Source: Paenibacillus wynnii
GTDB taxonomy: Bacteria; Bacillota; Bacilli; Paenibacillales; Paenibacillaceae
NCBI RefSeq assembly: GCF_000757885.1
Contig: NZ_JQCR01000002.1
Coordinates: 62,001 to 126,000, forward strand
DNA length: 64,000 nt
Direction of reading: 5' to 3'
The notes beneath the pieces were generated by a model. That model saw nothing but the letters and a program-made list of their open reading frames with translations. It had not been told where the DNA came from and made no database searches. Below are positions 33,808 to 42,475 of the stretch, one piece after another (within the stretch, counting starts at the first letter, position 1; each line of letters starts with the position of its first letter). The translations under genes and the position numbers were made by a program.

Positions 33808-36686
33808 AATCCATACTTTCTTTCTCTTTTTTCAAAGGCTTCCTGACCACCTTCTAATATCTCACAAACATGTTCCTTAATACCCTTCTTTAAAAGAATA
33901 CTTTGGGCCTCTTCATTGGTAAAGGAACATTCTAACGAACCTGAGACATATTCGAATCTATATTTTTCATTCTCTCTTTCTGCTTGTTGTCCAGCTTGAT
34001 TAGCAACTATGACTTGCTCCGCATCAGTAAGAACAACAAGGTTTGCATTATGAGTCACTATAATTATCTGCCGATTCACTTTTTTACTCTTCACGAATTC
34101 GTTTAATTCAGTGTAAATTGTTCTGTTATCAAGATTATCCTCTGGCTGATCAATTAAGATAGGGTGCGTTGAATTACTCAGATGTAAGAATAATTGTAGT
34201 AAAACTAAACCTCTTTTCCCTGGTGACATGTGCATAAATCCATCGTTTTTTTGTATTAAGTTGAAATCGAAGTAATAGTAGTTTGAAAATAAAGCTAAAA
34301 CCACAGTTTTTAATTCATAAGCATTTTTAAGTTTAAACTCTTCGTTTGACATAATATTCTCAAAGACAAGCCTTACTCTAACAATATGATTTTCCAATGA
34401 ATCAAATATAAATTCATCATTTTCATTGAAACATTGTGAAAGTAACCTATGCAGCTTTTTCTGTCTATTGAACAGATCTGTAAATTGTTTGAAAAATTTT
34501 TTATTATCAAAACATATTTCCGAGTTTAATTTCATATCCTCTGATATTTTATGATATTGTGGCTTATTTAGTTCTTCATTTACATTCGCATATATCTCCA
34601 ACATCAAAGTGAATTCATGAATTATATTACTAAATTGCTGGTTATACTTTTCTGTTGCAATCGATAATAACTTTTCATGTTCGTATATATCATTTAAAAG
34701 TTTATTCTGTTCATCCAAACTTTTCTGAAGAGTTTCTAAGCGATTCCTATTTGCAAATTTTTCGCTAAACGGTAATAGTGCTAAATTTATTTTATCTTTA
34801 TCTTCATAAGAACTTGAGATTAAAGAATTTATTTCCTCAAATGTGACAGATGCCTTCACTTCTTTAACCAGAGGAGTTGCTTTAGCCGCTAATCCATTAG
34901 CTACTACATTTGCATAAATACTACTCTCCTCATCATTTACAAATTGATTTTTGAATAACTCAATTTGATGTAATAGTCCTTTTATGTAGCTATCCGTAAC
35001 ATTTAAAACCTCTTTTTCGAAATCCTGCATTGCTTTTTTCAAAGAATTTAATCGATTTATTTCCTTTTCATTTTCATTTCTTTTAATTATTAGTGTATTA
35101 TAATCTATTACCTCTTGTTCAGAAAAGCCTGAACTTATTCTTAACAGTGTAATTTCTGCTTCAACCTTATGTATTTCAGAAATGATGTTGAATTTGTCCC
35201 CCATCTTCTTTATTTGTTCGGAAATATTGTACCTGTCTGATTGTGTATTAAATAACGAAATAATCTCTTTATCAATATCTGCAAAATGGGTAGAAATTTT
35301 CTCCATGCGTTCTTGGTAGAACTCACTAAAAACACTGTTTTGTAGCAGGATGTTTAGAATTAATTCTCTCAGATTTTCATTACCTTTTTCATCTGCCAAT
35401 TGATGAATGTATAACTGCGGTATGTAAGTAATTTGATGAATTGCTTTTTTCTCAAGATCTTCCTTCAAATAATTCGTAGAATTATCTAACCATTGAACAT
35501 CAAAATTAAAATTCGTATCATTTTCAAAATCGTATACCTTACTACCTGTTTTATCAATGACTTGTTTGGGATCAATAGCCTTTGCAATATAATGTAGTAA
35601 AAGAGACTTTCCTGAGGATTTACCACCTATTATTACATTAAGTCCATCATTAAGTTCAATCCAAGCATCACTGAATTCTTTTAGCTGTCGGTTATCTGAA
35701 AATTTAACTTTATCAATTACTAAATATGATGTTTTTTCATTAGGTTTGTTTTGTGAAATACACACACGAGTTTCTGGCTCATGAATAATCTGCCTTAAAC
35801 CATTGAAATTAGGATCAGCCTTTATCCAAGTCATTTTATCACTTGGGTAAACTCCATATTCCGAGTAAGCATGAGCATCACTTCCCGCAATACCAGGTTT
35901 ATGAATGTTATCCAATGCGGCTTGAAATTCATCAATAAAGTCTAGATTCTCAGGGGTACGTTTACCAATAAACAGGTCTATAGTTTCTTGTTTTCTAGTC
36001 TCGAATATATCGGCTAGTCTTAAATAGAATGTATCAGCAATAGGAAATTTGCTCCAGTCAAGCTTGCTCAAGCCATCGCTAGTATCATAAGGTAAAAGAA
36101 CATATCCCTGATTTGGAGGTAAATTTTTCATAGCTTCTACAAATGAATCCTTAGTTACTTCAGCTACCATAGAACCAAACTTTAATTTTTCAGCTATATC
36201 CATGTTCTCTGGATCGAATCCCATTACAGTTTTTTTATCATTACCTAAATGATCTGAGAGAGATATCAATGCTTCATCAGATAATTGCCTGTTTGTAAGC
36301 CTCAGCTTAAGATCAGATTTAAAGTCAATTAATTGTTGTTCTGTTAAATGATTAGACAATATGACGTGTATATTTAATCTGTAATTCGTAGGTGACTCAA
36401 TTCTTAGTTCCATACCTGGTAGCACTGTTTTCTTTAAATCCCAGCCTTCAGCTTTAACTACCTTCATAAACTCTAAATAACCATCGAATGTCCAATAATC
36501 CATTATTCCAAAGACGGAAACATCCGAATTATTGATTGTGTCAAGCATAGTTTTAAATGAATCATTTTTCACTTCGGGACTCATCGTCGCAAACCTCTGG
36601 CCTTTCCAATGGAAAGAAGCAGGCGTATGCACGTGTAAATCCCACTTTCTCCAATCAGAACCCTTTGGAAACAAATATCCTTTCAT
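33804..36686 (-). CDS. PHP phosphoesterase fused to an SMC/RecN-like ATPase (TrlF-type)
   Basis: The 960-residue protein starts with a PHP phosphoesterase domain (WDLHVHTPASF; FGIMDYWTFDG; later GIAGSDAH). From about residue 330 an SMC-like ATPase follows. Walker A is GGKSSGKSLLLHY, two long coiled-coil arms span about 430-790, and the C-terminal half shows signature MSPGKRG, Walker B PILIDQPEDNLDN and switch IIIVTHNANL. Such PHP-ATPase fusions are common in defence islands. A DNA-end-sensing ATPase gating a nuclease or phosphatase is the likely design. GGGGATAGC precedes the ATG. The gene is A+T-rich and lies next to attR. Confidence 0.75.
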   Translation of the reverse strand: MKGYLFPKGSDWRKWDLHVHTPASFHWKGQRFATMSPEVKNDSFKTMLDTINNSDVSVFGIMDYWTFDGYLEFMKVVKAEGWDLKKTVLPGMELRIESPTNYRLNIHVILSNHLTEQQLIDFKSDLKLRLTNRQLSDEALISLSDHLGNDKKTVMGFDPENMDIAEKLKFGSMVAEVTKDSFVEAMKNLPPNQGYVLLPYDTSDGLSKLDWSKFPIADTFYLRLADIFETRKQETIDLFIGKRTPENLDFIDEFQAALDNIHKPGIAGSDAHAYSEYGVYPSDKMTWIKADPNFNGLRQIIHEPETRVCISQNKPNEKTSYLVIDKVKFSDNRQLKEFSDAWIELNDGLNVIIGGKSSGKSLLLHYIAKAIDPKQVIDKTGSKVYDFENDTNFNFDVQWLDNSTNYLKEDLEKKAIHQITYIPQLYIHQLADEKGNENLRELILNILLQNSVFSEFYQERMEKISTHFADIDKEIISLFNTQSDRYNISEQIKKMGDKFNIISEIHKVEAEITLLRISSGFSEQEVIDYNTLIIKRNENEKEINRLNSLKKAMQDFEKEVLNVTDSYIKGLLHQIELFKNQFVNDEESSIYANVVANGLAAKATPLVKEVKASVTFEEINSLISSSYEDKDKINLALLPFSEKFANRNRLETLQKSLDEQNKLLNDIYEHEKLLSIATEKYNQQFSNIIHEFTLMLEIYANVNEELNKPQYHKISEDMKLNSEICFDNKKFFKQFTDLFNRQKKLHRLLSQCFNENDEFIFDSLENHIVRVRLVFENIMSNEEFKLKNAYELKTVVLALFSNYYYFDFNLIQKNDGFMHMSPGKRGLVLLQLFLHLSNSTHPILIDQPEDNLDNRTIYTELNEFVKSKKVNRQIIIVTHNANLVVLTDAEQVIVANQAGQQAERENEKYRFEYVSGSLECSFTNEEAQSILLKKGIKEHVCEILEGGQEAFEKRERKYGF

Positions 36687-36793
36687 GCTATCCCCACTAT
36701 CTAGTAATTATTTAATAAAATAATCTTTCGACTTATAATGTCAAAACCCTCCTTTTTCTACTATAATATCACTTTGAAACAGTAAATGTTACC

Positions 36794-36805
36794 AAGCACC
36801 TTAGC
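36794..36805. repeat. Element-side attachment arm, right
   Basis: AAGCACCTTAGC is the exact inverted partner of 13233-13244. It lies three bases before the right core. Confidence 0.8.
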
Positions 36806-36808
36806 AAT

Positions 36809-36825
36809 ACGAAGGCTGGGCTTCG
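36809..36825. repeat. Right attachment core (attR) in spoVR
   Basis: This is the second copy of ACGAAGGCTGGGCTTCG. It is followed in the spoVR frame by TATTGGCATCAGCGG, which restores [10 protein letters not shown] across the join. The central TG is at 36817-36818. Confidence 0.9.
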
Positions 36826-37395
36826 TATTGGCATCAGCGGATCATGCGTGAGCTTGATCTTACTCCTGAGGAAACGATAGAGTACGCCAAGCTGAATTCC
36901 TCTGTGGTGCAGCCGTCCCGACAAAGCCTGAACCCTTATTATCTGGGTCTGAAAATCTTTGAAGACATTGAACGCCGCTGGGATCGCGATAAAATATTCG
37001 AGGTGCGTGAGCTGGAGTCCGATACTTCTTTTATTAGCAACTACTTGTCCAAGGAATTGGTCACCGACCTTGATCTTTATGTATTTGAGAAAAAAGGCCC
37101 GGAATGGAAAATTACCGATAAGGCTTGGGAAAATGTCAGAGACCAGCTGGTGCGTGCACGCGTAAACGGAGGATCGCCTTATTTGGTGGTTCAGGACGGT
37201 AATTTCGAACGCAATGGCGAGCTCTTTATCGTACATCGCTACGAGGGAATCGAGTTGGATCTGAAATACCTAGAGCGCACGCTGCCGCATATTTATACAC
37301 TTTGGGGACGGACGGTTCACCTGCAAACTGTGCTGGAGGATAAAAAGGCGTTGTTCTCCTACGACGGCAAGAAGGTGCAGCGGAAGTTTGTGTGA
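36826..37395 (+). pseudogene. spoVR: spoVR, 3' part (codons 276-464)
   Basis: The frame encodes [17 protein letters not shown] and the full conserved C-terminal half of SpoVR ([53 protein letters not shown]). It has no promoter or ribosome site of its own; the first internal ATG is at 36844. It is intact and is predicted to be expressed only after excision of the element joins it to codons 1-275. Confidence 0.93.
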
Positions 37396-37443
37396 GTCGG
37401 CGTAGACGGATGCTGTAGACAAATATTGCAATGCAAGACAAAG

Positions 37444-37467
37444 ACCCGCAGAGCGTTCTGCGGGTTT
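37444..37467 (+). terminator. spoVR terminator
   Basis: ACCCGCAGA-gcg-TTCTGCGGGT followed by TTTCTG. Confidence 0.8.
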
Positions 37468-37526
37468 TCTGATGCAATATGTTTCTCAACTTTCTCAACT
37501 TATTCTACAGTAGGCGTTCCTGCGTA

Positions 37527-37719
37527 AATATAATTGTATTTTGTACATCTAAAATGGCTCTTTTTGCGTCACTTGGATGTTTAAGTGTACATTCTGCAAC
37601 TATATCGCTAACTTTGGACTGAAAATGGTGTTTTGCCGGATAATAGTTGTACGGAGTGCAATTAAAGCTCATTAGATGACTGAAATAGCAGAAATAAGTG
37701 TATTTTGTACAATTATATT
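37527..37719. repeat. MITE-like repeat with 12-bp terminal inverted repeats
   Basis: AATATAATTGTA at 37527-37538 is the exact inverted complement of TACAATTATATT at 37708-37719. TATTTTGTACA recurs in direct orientation at both ends. The 193-bp interval has no coding potential. No clear target duplication was seen. Confidence 0.5.
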
Positions 37720-37854
37720 CAATCCCGTCTTACCTTCATCATAATAGGGCCTTTCCCACCTAGAGCATCCAAAAATGACGACAAAAAAACGGGGCGCTAT
37801 TCGCGAGGCCACTGAAGAACTAACCATTTTGGATTAAGTGCTTCGTCACATTCA

Positions 37855-37897
37855 AAAAGAAGCATCACCCCCTCAGGGAAGATGTCTTCTTTTTGCT
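37855..37897. terminator. Hairpin after the transposase gene
   Basis: AAAAAGAAG pairs with CTTCTTTTT across a loop containing CCCCCTCAGGG. Confidence 0.55.
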
Positions 37898-37925
37898 GTA
37901 TTTGGCTGCACAACCATAATCCTTA

Positions 37926-39377
37926 TTAGTCGTGTAGCTTCAAAATCCTCTTCAGATTAACTGCGAATATCGCCATTGCTCCTTGTAGCTCCATGCCTAA
38001 GAGACCCGAGGATATGGCTACATCGTACCCGTGTCTGTGTTTCAGTTCGCTATTCTTGGCTTCAATCTTGTACCGTTCTTTTGACTTGTCTTTGAAATAG
38101 TCGCTCTCTTGGAAAGCCATTTGCTCCGAATGCTCGTCGGACTTTATGCTCACGGAATAGGTTTTCGTCTTGGATCCTTCCTTGTAGCACCCTTCTTTGA
38201 ATGGACATCGCTTGCACTTCTCTACGTCAAAATAATACGTGACCACCTGGTTTTTACCGACACCCTTCTTTCCTTGCCGTGCTTTGCGGATCGCCATGTG
38301 GCCGGCCTTGCAGACATACAGGTCAGCGTCTTTGTTGAACTCAAACTCATCTTCTTTCTTGCGGTTCCCTTGCGTAATCATCGGGTTTAATTTGGCCACC
38401 AGTTCCATGTCGTTCGTCTTTGTATAGATGAGATTGTCCTTCTCCGAATAAGCCGTATCTCCAATTACCGTTCGGACGTCCATCCCCGTGGCTTTACTTT
38501 TTTCAATCAGATCTTGCAGTTGTTTACCGTCATTCTTTTCGCCCGTTGTAACAATGGCCGCTGTAATAATGCGTTCCTCTGTCATAGCCAAGTGAGTTTT
38601 GTATCCGAAAAAGGACGAGTCCGCACTTTTGTGCCCGACCCGCGCATCCGCGTCTTCTGCGATTCGAAGCTGCTCCACATCATCCTCCACGGTTTCCTTT
38701 AGCAGGTTTAGCGGTTCTTGCAGTTTCGGTACCAATGGTAGGCCCAATTCGTTTTCGACGGTATGTATGAGTTTGTTGCAGTAGGAGATCTCGTCTTCCA
38801 ACACTGTGCTGGTATTCTTCGTCGGCAGCTTAGTCTTGACGGATTCGTCCATCGCATAGAGAGCTTTGCGTACTTTCCGGGCCCGGTCCTGAAGGATCTC
38901 TTGCGGAGACTTCTGGTTGTAGCGCGCTTTGGTATGGGTTGCGTCCACAATAATTGCAGTGCTCTTCAGGATTCCTATCTCAATGGCGAGTGTCACGGTT
39001 TTCCCAATGAGTAAGTCCAGCATATTCATGTTTTTCAGGCGTAGCTTGCGGAACTTGGTTAAGGAGCTGGGATCCATAACCGGGTCCTCTGGCGCCATCC
39101 CCAGAAAATACTTAAAGGACAGGTCATACCGGGACCGTTCCACGATGTCCACGTCAGACAATTCAAATATTGCTTTAAGGAGCAAGTATTTAAACATCCG
39201 AATCGGGTCGATGGCATTACGCCCGTTATCGAGGCAATAGTTCACTTGAAGTTCTTCGTAGATAAATGAAAAATCTACAAGTTCGTTGATTTGCCGAAGC
39301 AAGTTATCCTTCGGCACTACCATATTGTAGAGTTCGATGTATGGACTCAACACCAAGGTCTGTTGTTTCTGAATCAT
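37926..39377 (-). CDS. IS1182-family DDE transposase
   Basis: The 483-residue transposase has the N-terminal DUF772 domain (DPIRMFKYLLLKAIFELSD; GMAPEDPVMDPSSLTKFR). A DDE catalytic core follows (IVDATHTKARY; VIGDTAYSEKDN; Glu in KIEAKNSELKHRHG), as well as a cysteine cluster (CKRCPFKEGCYKEG). The frame is intact and both inverted repeats are present, so the copy may be active. Confidence 0.9.
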   Translation of the reverse strand: MIQKQQTLVLSPYIELYNMVVPKDNLLRQINELVDFSFIYEELQVNYCLDNGRNAIDPIRMFKYLLLKAIFELSDVDIVERSRYDLSFKYFLGMAPEDPVMDPSSLTKFRKLRLKNMNMLDLLIGKTVTLAIEIGILKSTAIIVDATHTKARYNQKSPQEILQDRARKVRKALYAMDESVKTKLPTKNTSTVLEDEISYCNKLIHTVENELGLPLVPKLQEPLNLLKETVEDDVEQLRIAEDADARVGHKSADSSFFGYKTHLAMTEERIITAAIVTTGEKNDGKQLQDLIEKSKATGMDVRTVIGDTAYSEKDNLIYTKTNDMELVAKLNPMITQGNRKKEDEFEFNKDADLYVCKAGHMAIRKARQGKKGVGKNQVVTYYFDVEKCKRCPFKEGCYKEGSKTKTYSVSIKSDEHSEQMAFQESDYFKDKSKERYKIEAKNSELKHRHGYDVAISSGLLGMELQGAMAIFAVNLKRILKLHD

Positions 39378-39420
39378 TCCGGCTCACCTATTTCCCCCAT
39401 GATACTTAAGTATACAGGAA

Positions 39421-39466
39421 AAAGGTGCAGTTCCTCCTTTTTGTAAGGAGTAACTGCACCTTTTTT
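39421..39466. terminator. Strong hairpin upstream of the transposase
   Basis: AAAGGTGCAGTT-c-CTCC pairs with GGAG-t-AACTGCACCTTT and continues TTT. It lies between the right IS end and the transposase start and can block outside transcription from entering. Confidence 0.75.
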
Positions 39467-39519
39467 AAAATCACTTTTTCAGTGGCCCCCTATTCGCGGC
39501 CCGCCTTTTTTAACGCAAG

Positions 39520-41415
39520 TTACCTATTCAGCAAACTTCCCACATACCGCAGCAGTTCGTTAGCGCAGGTTGGGCAGTAGCCATGGCCGTCAATGAGTCT
39601 TGCGCATACCTCGTTGATCCGCTTCAGCTGGCTCTCATCTGGCGTCTTGGAGGAGGTGGTGATTTTGACGATATCTTTCAGGTCTGTGAACAGCTTCTTC
39701 TCGATAGCCTCCCGAAGCCGGTCATGATTGCTGTATTCGAACTTCTTGCCTTTACGTGAGTAGGAGGAGATACGGATCAGAATTTCTTCACGGAAGGCTT
39801 TTTTCGCATTCTCCGAAATACCGATCTGCTCTTCAATGGAACGCATCAAACGCTCATCCGGCTCCATCTCCTCATCCGTCAGTGGATCGCGGATTTTGGA
39901 CCAGTTGCAGAAGGCTTCGATATTATCCAGATAATTCTCGAACAAGGTCTTGGCAGATTCCTCGAATGAATAGACGAACGCCTTTTGCACCTCGCTTTTA
40001 GCCAGAATGTCGTATTCCTTGCGGGCAATGGAAATAAAGTTCAGATAACGCTCCCGCTCTTCCTTCGTGATGGAAGGATGTTGATCCAGGCCGTCTTTGA
40101 TCGCCCGCAGCACATCTAATGCATTCATGCACTCCAGATCACCTTTAATTAGCGCACTGGAGATACGGTTGATGACATAACGAGGGTCAACGCCTGACAT
40201 CCCTTCGTCCTGGAACTCGGTTTGCATTTCCTTCAGGTCAGCCTCTTTGTAGCCCTCTACTTCTTCTCCATCGTACATCCGCAGCTTCTTGACGAGATCC
40301 ATGCCTTGCTTCTTGCTCTCCTTCAGACGGGTGAGTATTGAAAAAATTGCAGCAGCACGCAGGGCGTGAGGGGCAATATGCACATGCTTCATGTCGCTCT
40401 GACCGATCAGCTTGGCGTAAATTTTCTCCTCATCGGATACCTTTAAGTTGTAAGGGACAGGCATCACGATCATCCGGGATTGGAGTGCTTCATTTTTCTT
40501 ATTGGAGATAAAGGTTTTGTACTCGGATTCGTTGGTATGAGCGATGATAAGCTCGTCAGCACTAATTAACGCAAATCTTCCGGCTTTGAAATTCCCTTCC
40601 TGAGTCAATGAGAGCAGGTTCCAAAGGAACTTTTCATCACACTTCAGCATTTCCTGAAATTCCATCAGTCCCCGATTGGCTTTATTCAGCTCTCCATCGA
40701 AACGGTAAGCACGTGGGTCTGACTCCGATCCAAACTCAGTAATCGTGGAGAAATCGATGCTACCCGTCAGGTCTGCGATATCCTGGGACTTTGGATCAGA
40801 CGGACTAAAAGTCCCTATTCCAATACGCTCTTCCTCGGACAAAAGCACACGAACCACTCTAACCTTTTCAATCGTACCGCTATACTCATTCTTCAGTCGC
40901 ATTTGGCAAGAAGGACATAGGTTCCCCTCAATACGCACACCGAGTTCTTTCTCAATATCCGGTCTAAGCTCCAACGGAATCAGATGCAGCGGATCTTCAT
41001 GCATCGGGCAACCGTCAATTCCATACACAGCACCTTGCTCAGTCCGTGAATATTTTTCCAGCCCGCGTTTTAGCAGCGTGACCAGTGTTGATTTCCCTCC
41101 GCTTACAGGTCCCATTAGCAGCAAAATCCGTTTGCGTACATCCAATCGCCGCGCAGCGGAATGAAAATATTCCTCCACCAACTTTTCGACAGCACGATCC
41201 AGTCCAAAAATCTCCTGTTCAAAAAATTTATACCGTTTACGGCCGTTAATTTCCTCCACACCGTGCGACTTAATCATGTCGTATACACGGGCATGCGCGG
41301 TCTTTGCGGGAGAAGGGTCCTTTCTAAGCAGTTCTATATACTCCTTGAAGGTTCCGCTCCACGACATACGCTCATTCTCTGCCCGATACGAAGCTATACG
41401 CTCAAAAATATCCAT
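39520..41415 (-). CDS. prkA: Serine protein kinase PrkA
   Basis: The 631-residue AAA-type protein PrkA is mother-cell expressed in B. subtilis and affects sporulation. An AAA domain with Walker A GPVSGGKSTLVTLL, CPMHEDPLHLIP and CPSCQMRLKNEY leads into the C-terminal kinase-like PrkA domain. ATG 41415 is chosen because GAGGAGG ends nine bases upstream; the longer frame to 41445 has no site. The gene converges on spoVR, and the two are often neighbours (with yhbH) in spore formers. No yhbH is visible here. Confidence 0.9.
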   Translation of the reverse strand: MDIFERIASYRAENERMSWSGTFKEYIELLRKDPSPAKTAHARVYDMIKSHGVEEINGRKRYKFFEQEIFGLDRAVEKLVEEYFHSAARRLDVRKRILLLMGPVSGGKSTLVTLLKRGLEKYSRTEQGAVYGIDGCPMHEDPLHLIPLELRPDIEKELGVRIEGNLCPSCQMRLKNEYSGTIEKVRVVRVLLSEEERIGIGTFSPSDPKSQDIADLTGSIDFSTITEFGSESDPRAYRFDGELNKANRGLMEFQEMLKCDEKFLWNLLSLTQEGNFKAGRFALISADELIIAHTNESEYKTFISNKKNEALQSRMIVMPVPYNLKVSDEEKIYAKLIGQSDMKHVHIAPHALRAAAIFSILTRLKESKKQGMDLVKKLRMYDGEEVEGYKEADLKEMQTEFQDEGMSGVDPRYVINRISSALIKGDLECMNALDVLRAIKDGLDQHPSITKEERERYLNFISIARKEYDILAKSEVQKAFVYSFEESAKTLFENYLDNIEAFCNWSKIRDPLTDEEMEPDERLMRSIEEQIGISENAKKAFREEILIRISSYSRKGKKFEYSNHDRLREAIEKKLFTDLKDIVKITTSSKTPDESQLKRINEVCARLIDGHGYCPTCANELLRYVGSLLNR

Positions 41416-41501
41416 TGTTCGCTGCCTCCTCACCTTGCGCTCCAATTGCCGATATAGCTTTCAAAAGTGTATTACATAACTATGCGGCGAACCCCCAATA
41501 G

Positions 41502-41528
41502 TTGACCTCTTTTTTGCTGTGCTATAAT
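41502..41528 (+). promoter_or_regulatory. Promoter of the DUF2161 gene
   Basis: TTGACC (41502-41507) and TATAAT (41523-41528) are 15 bp apart, with an extended -10 TGC before TATAAT. Confidence 0.6.
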
Positions 41529-41575
41529 AGAGAATCATATTTAATGAATTCATAAGCGCGTAGGAGTGACGGTCT

Positions 41576-42337
41576 ATGGCGGTACGGCATGAAACGGAGC
41601 TGTATGCTCCTTTGAAGGTTTTTTTTGAAAAACAAGGTTATGAAATTAAAGGGGAAGTGCGAACTTGTGATATGGTTGGCATCCGTATCAACGAGGAGCA
41701 GCCTCTAATCGTGGAGATGAAAAAATCCTTCAACCTCTCTCTGCTACTGCAAGGGGTCGAACGATTAAAGCTTAGCCCGAACGTTGTTCTGGCGGTTGAG
41801 CGCTGCCGGGACAAAAAAGGGGCGGTGAACCAGCGCTGGGGTGAGCTTAGCGAGCTTTGCCGCCGACTGGGCCTGGGGCTGATGACCGTAGTCTTCTACA
41901 AGACTAAGCCTCCTCTGGTAGAAGTGTTAGTCGAGCCGGGAGAAGTCCCCCCGTTACGGCGTATCAACGGTCGGCGTCAAGAGCGGCTACTGTACGAATT
42001 CCATGAGCGCAGCGGCGATTATAATACCGGAGGCAGCACACGCGTCAAGCTGGTTACTGCCTATCGTGAAAAGGCATTGCGGGTAGCTGCGGCTGTTCGA
42101 GAAATAGAGGCCGCTACGTCCCTTATTCCGCTGCAAAAGCAAGGTGTAGCTCCTGCGGAGCTACGCAAACGCAGCGGCGTTCCGGGGGCGGCAGCTGTAT
42201 TGCAAAACAACTATTACGGCTGGTTCATCCGCATCGTGCGTGGCCGATATTCCTTAACTCCTGCCGGAGTAGCAGCTCTGGAAGAATATTCTGCTATAAC
42301 GAGTGGCTACAATCCGTCTGAAGTTAACTCCCAATAA
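41576..42337 (+). CDS. DUF2161 PD-(D/E)xK phosphodiesterase-like protein
   Basis: The 253-residue protein has a nuclease-like N-terminal half (ETELYAPLKVFFEKQGYEIKG; CDMVGI; LIVEMKKSFNLSLLLQG). This gives the D and ExK pattern of the PD-(D/E)xK superfamily. The C-terminal half resembles a winged-helix DNA-binding region (LRKRSGVPGAAAVLQNNYYGWF). TAGGAGTGACGGTCT precedes the ATG. The family is conserved in Bacillales, single-gene and without known function; a DNA repair role is plausible. Confidence 0.75.
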   Translation: MAVRHETELYAPLKVFFEKQGYEIKGEVRTCDMVGIRINEEQPLIVEMKKSFNLSLLLQGVERLKLSPNVVLAVERCRDKKGAVNQRWGELSELCRRLGLGLMTVVFYKTKPPLVEVLVEPGEVPPLRRINGRRQERLLYEFHERSGDYNTGGSTRVKLVTAYREKALRVAAAVREIEAATSLIPLQKQGVAPAELRKRSGVPGAAAVLQNNYYGWFIRIVRGRYSLTPAGVAALEEYSAITSGYNPSEVNSQ

Positions 42338-42373
42338 TAAGCAAATTATACTGAAAACTTATACTTTCTTATA

Positions 42374-42432
42374 TTTTAAAAAAGGGGTTTCCCAGTAGCC
42401 ATTTACACGGCTTTTGGGAAACCCCTTTTAAA
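42374..42432. terminator. Bidirectional terminator
   Basis: AAAAGGGGTTTCCCA pairs with TGGGAAACCCCTTTT around a loop of about 25 bases, between convergent genes. Confidence 0.8.
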
Positions 42433-42475
42433 ATATACAGCTCGTCACGTTATCTCTCCACTTTATCCGTGGACT

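Larger units (their letters stand above)
13212..36825. mobile_element. 23.6-kb spoVR-intervening element with serine recombinases and defence cargo
   Basis: The element is bounded by identical 17-bp cores at 13212-13228 and 36809-36825, which fall inside spoVR. Recombination between them would release a 23,597-bp circle. It carries three large serine recombinases, an XRE-type regulator, type I restriction-modification, nuclease-type genes and a PHP-ATPase. No capsid, terminase, portal, relaxase or type IV secretion genes are visible, so it is neither an intact prophage nor an obvious conjugative element. Its genes are visibly more A+T-rich in places than the flanks, notably 21.9-23.2 and 33.8-36.7 kb, which fits acquisition by transfer. 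Confidence 0.92.
37396..37805. other. spoVR downstream gap
   Basis: This gap holds the spoVR terminator, a MITE-like repeat and one half of the spoVR/prkA bidirectional terminator. No gene was seen. Confidence 0.6.
37806..39489. mobile_element. IS1182-family insertion sequence, 1684 bp
   Basis: The element is flanked by the 9-bp direct repeat CTATTCGCG (37797-37805 and 39490-39498). Its ends are inverted: GGCCACTGAA-g-AACT on the left and, reading inward, GGCCACTGAAAAAGT on the right. One transposase fills it. Hairpins near both ends insulate it from outside transcription. Confidence 0.85.
37783..39512. terminator. Bidirectional spoVR/prkA terminator split by the IS
   Basis: Removing the IS and one copy of its 9-bp duplication rebuilds a run of A, CGGGGCGC, the loop TATTC, GCGGCCCG and CCTTTTTT. 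The insertion is centred on the hairpin loop, so each half-site is now separated by 1.7 kb. Confidence 0.65.

Noticed and set aside
13212..36825. An intact prophage or conjugative element
   Set aside because: No capsid, terminase, portal, tail, relaxase or secretion genes are visible.
36794..36825. A tRNA-type attachment site
   Set aside because: The core lies within spoVR coding sequence and has no tRNA features.
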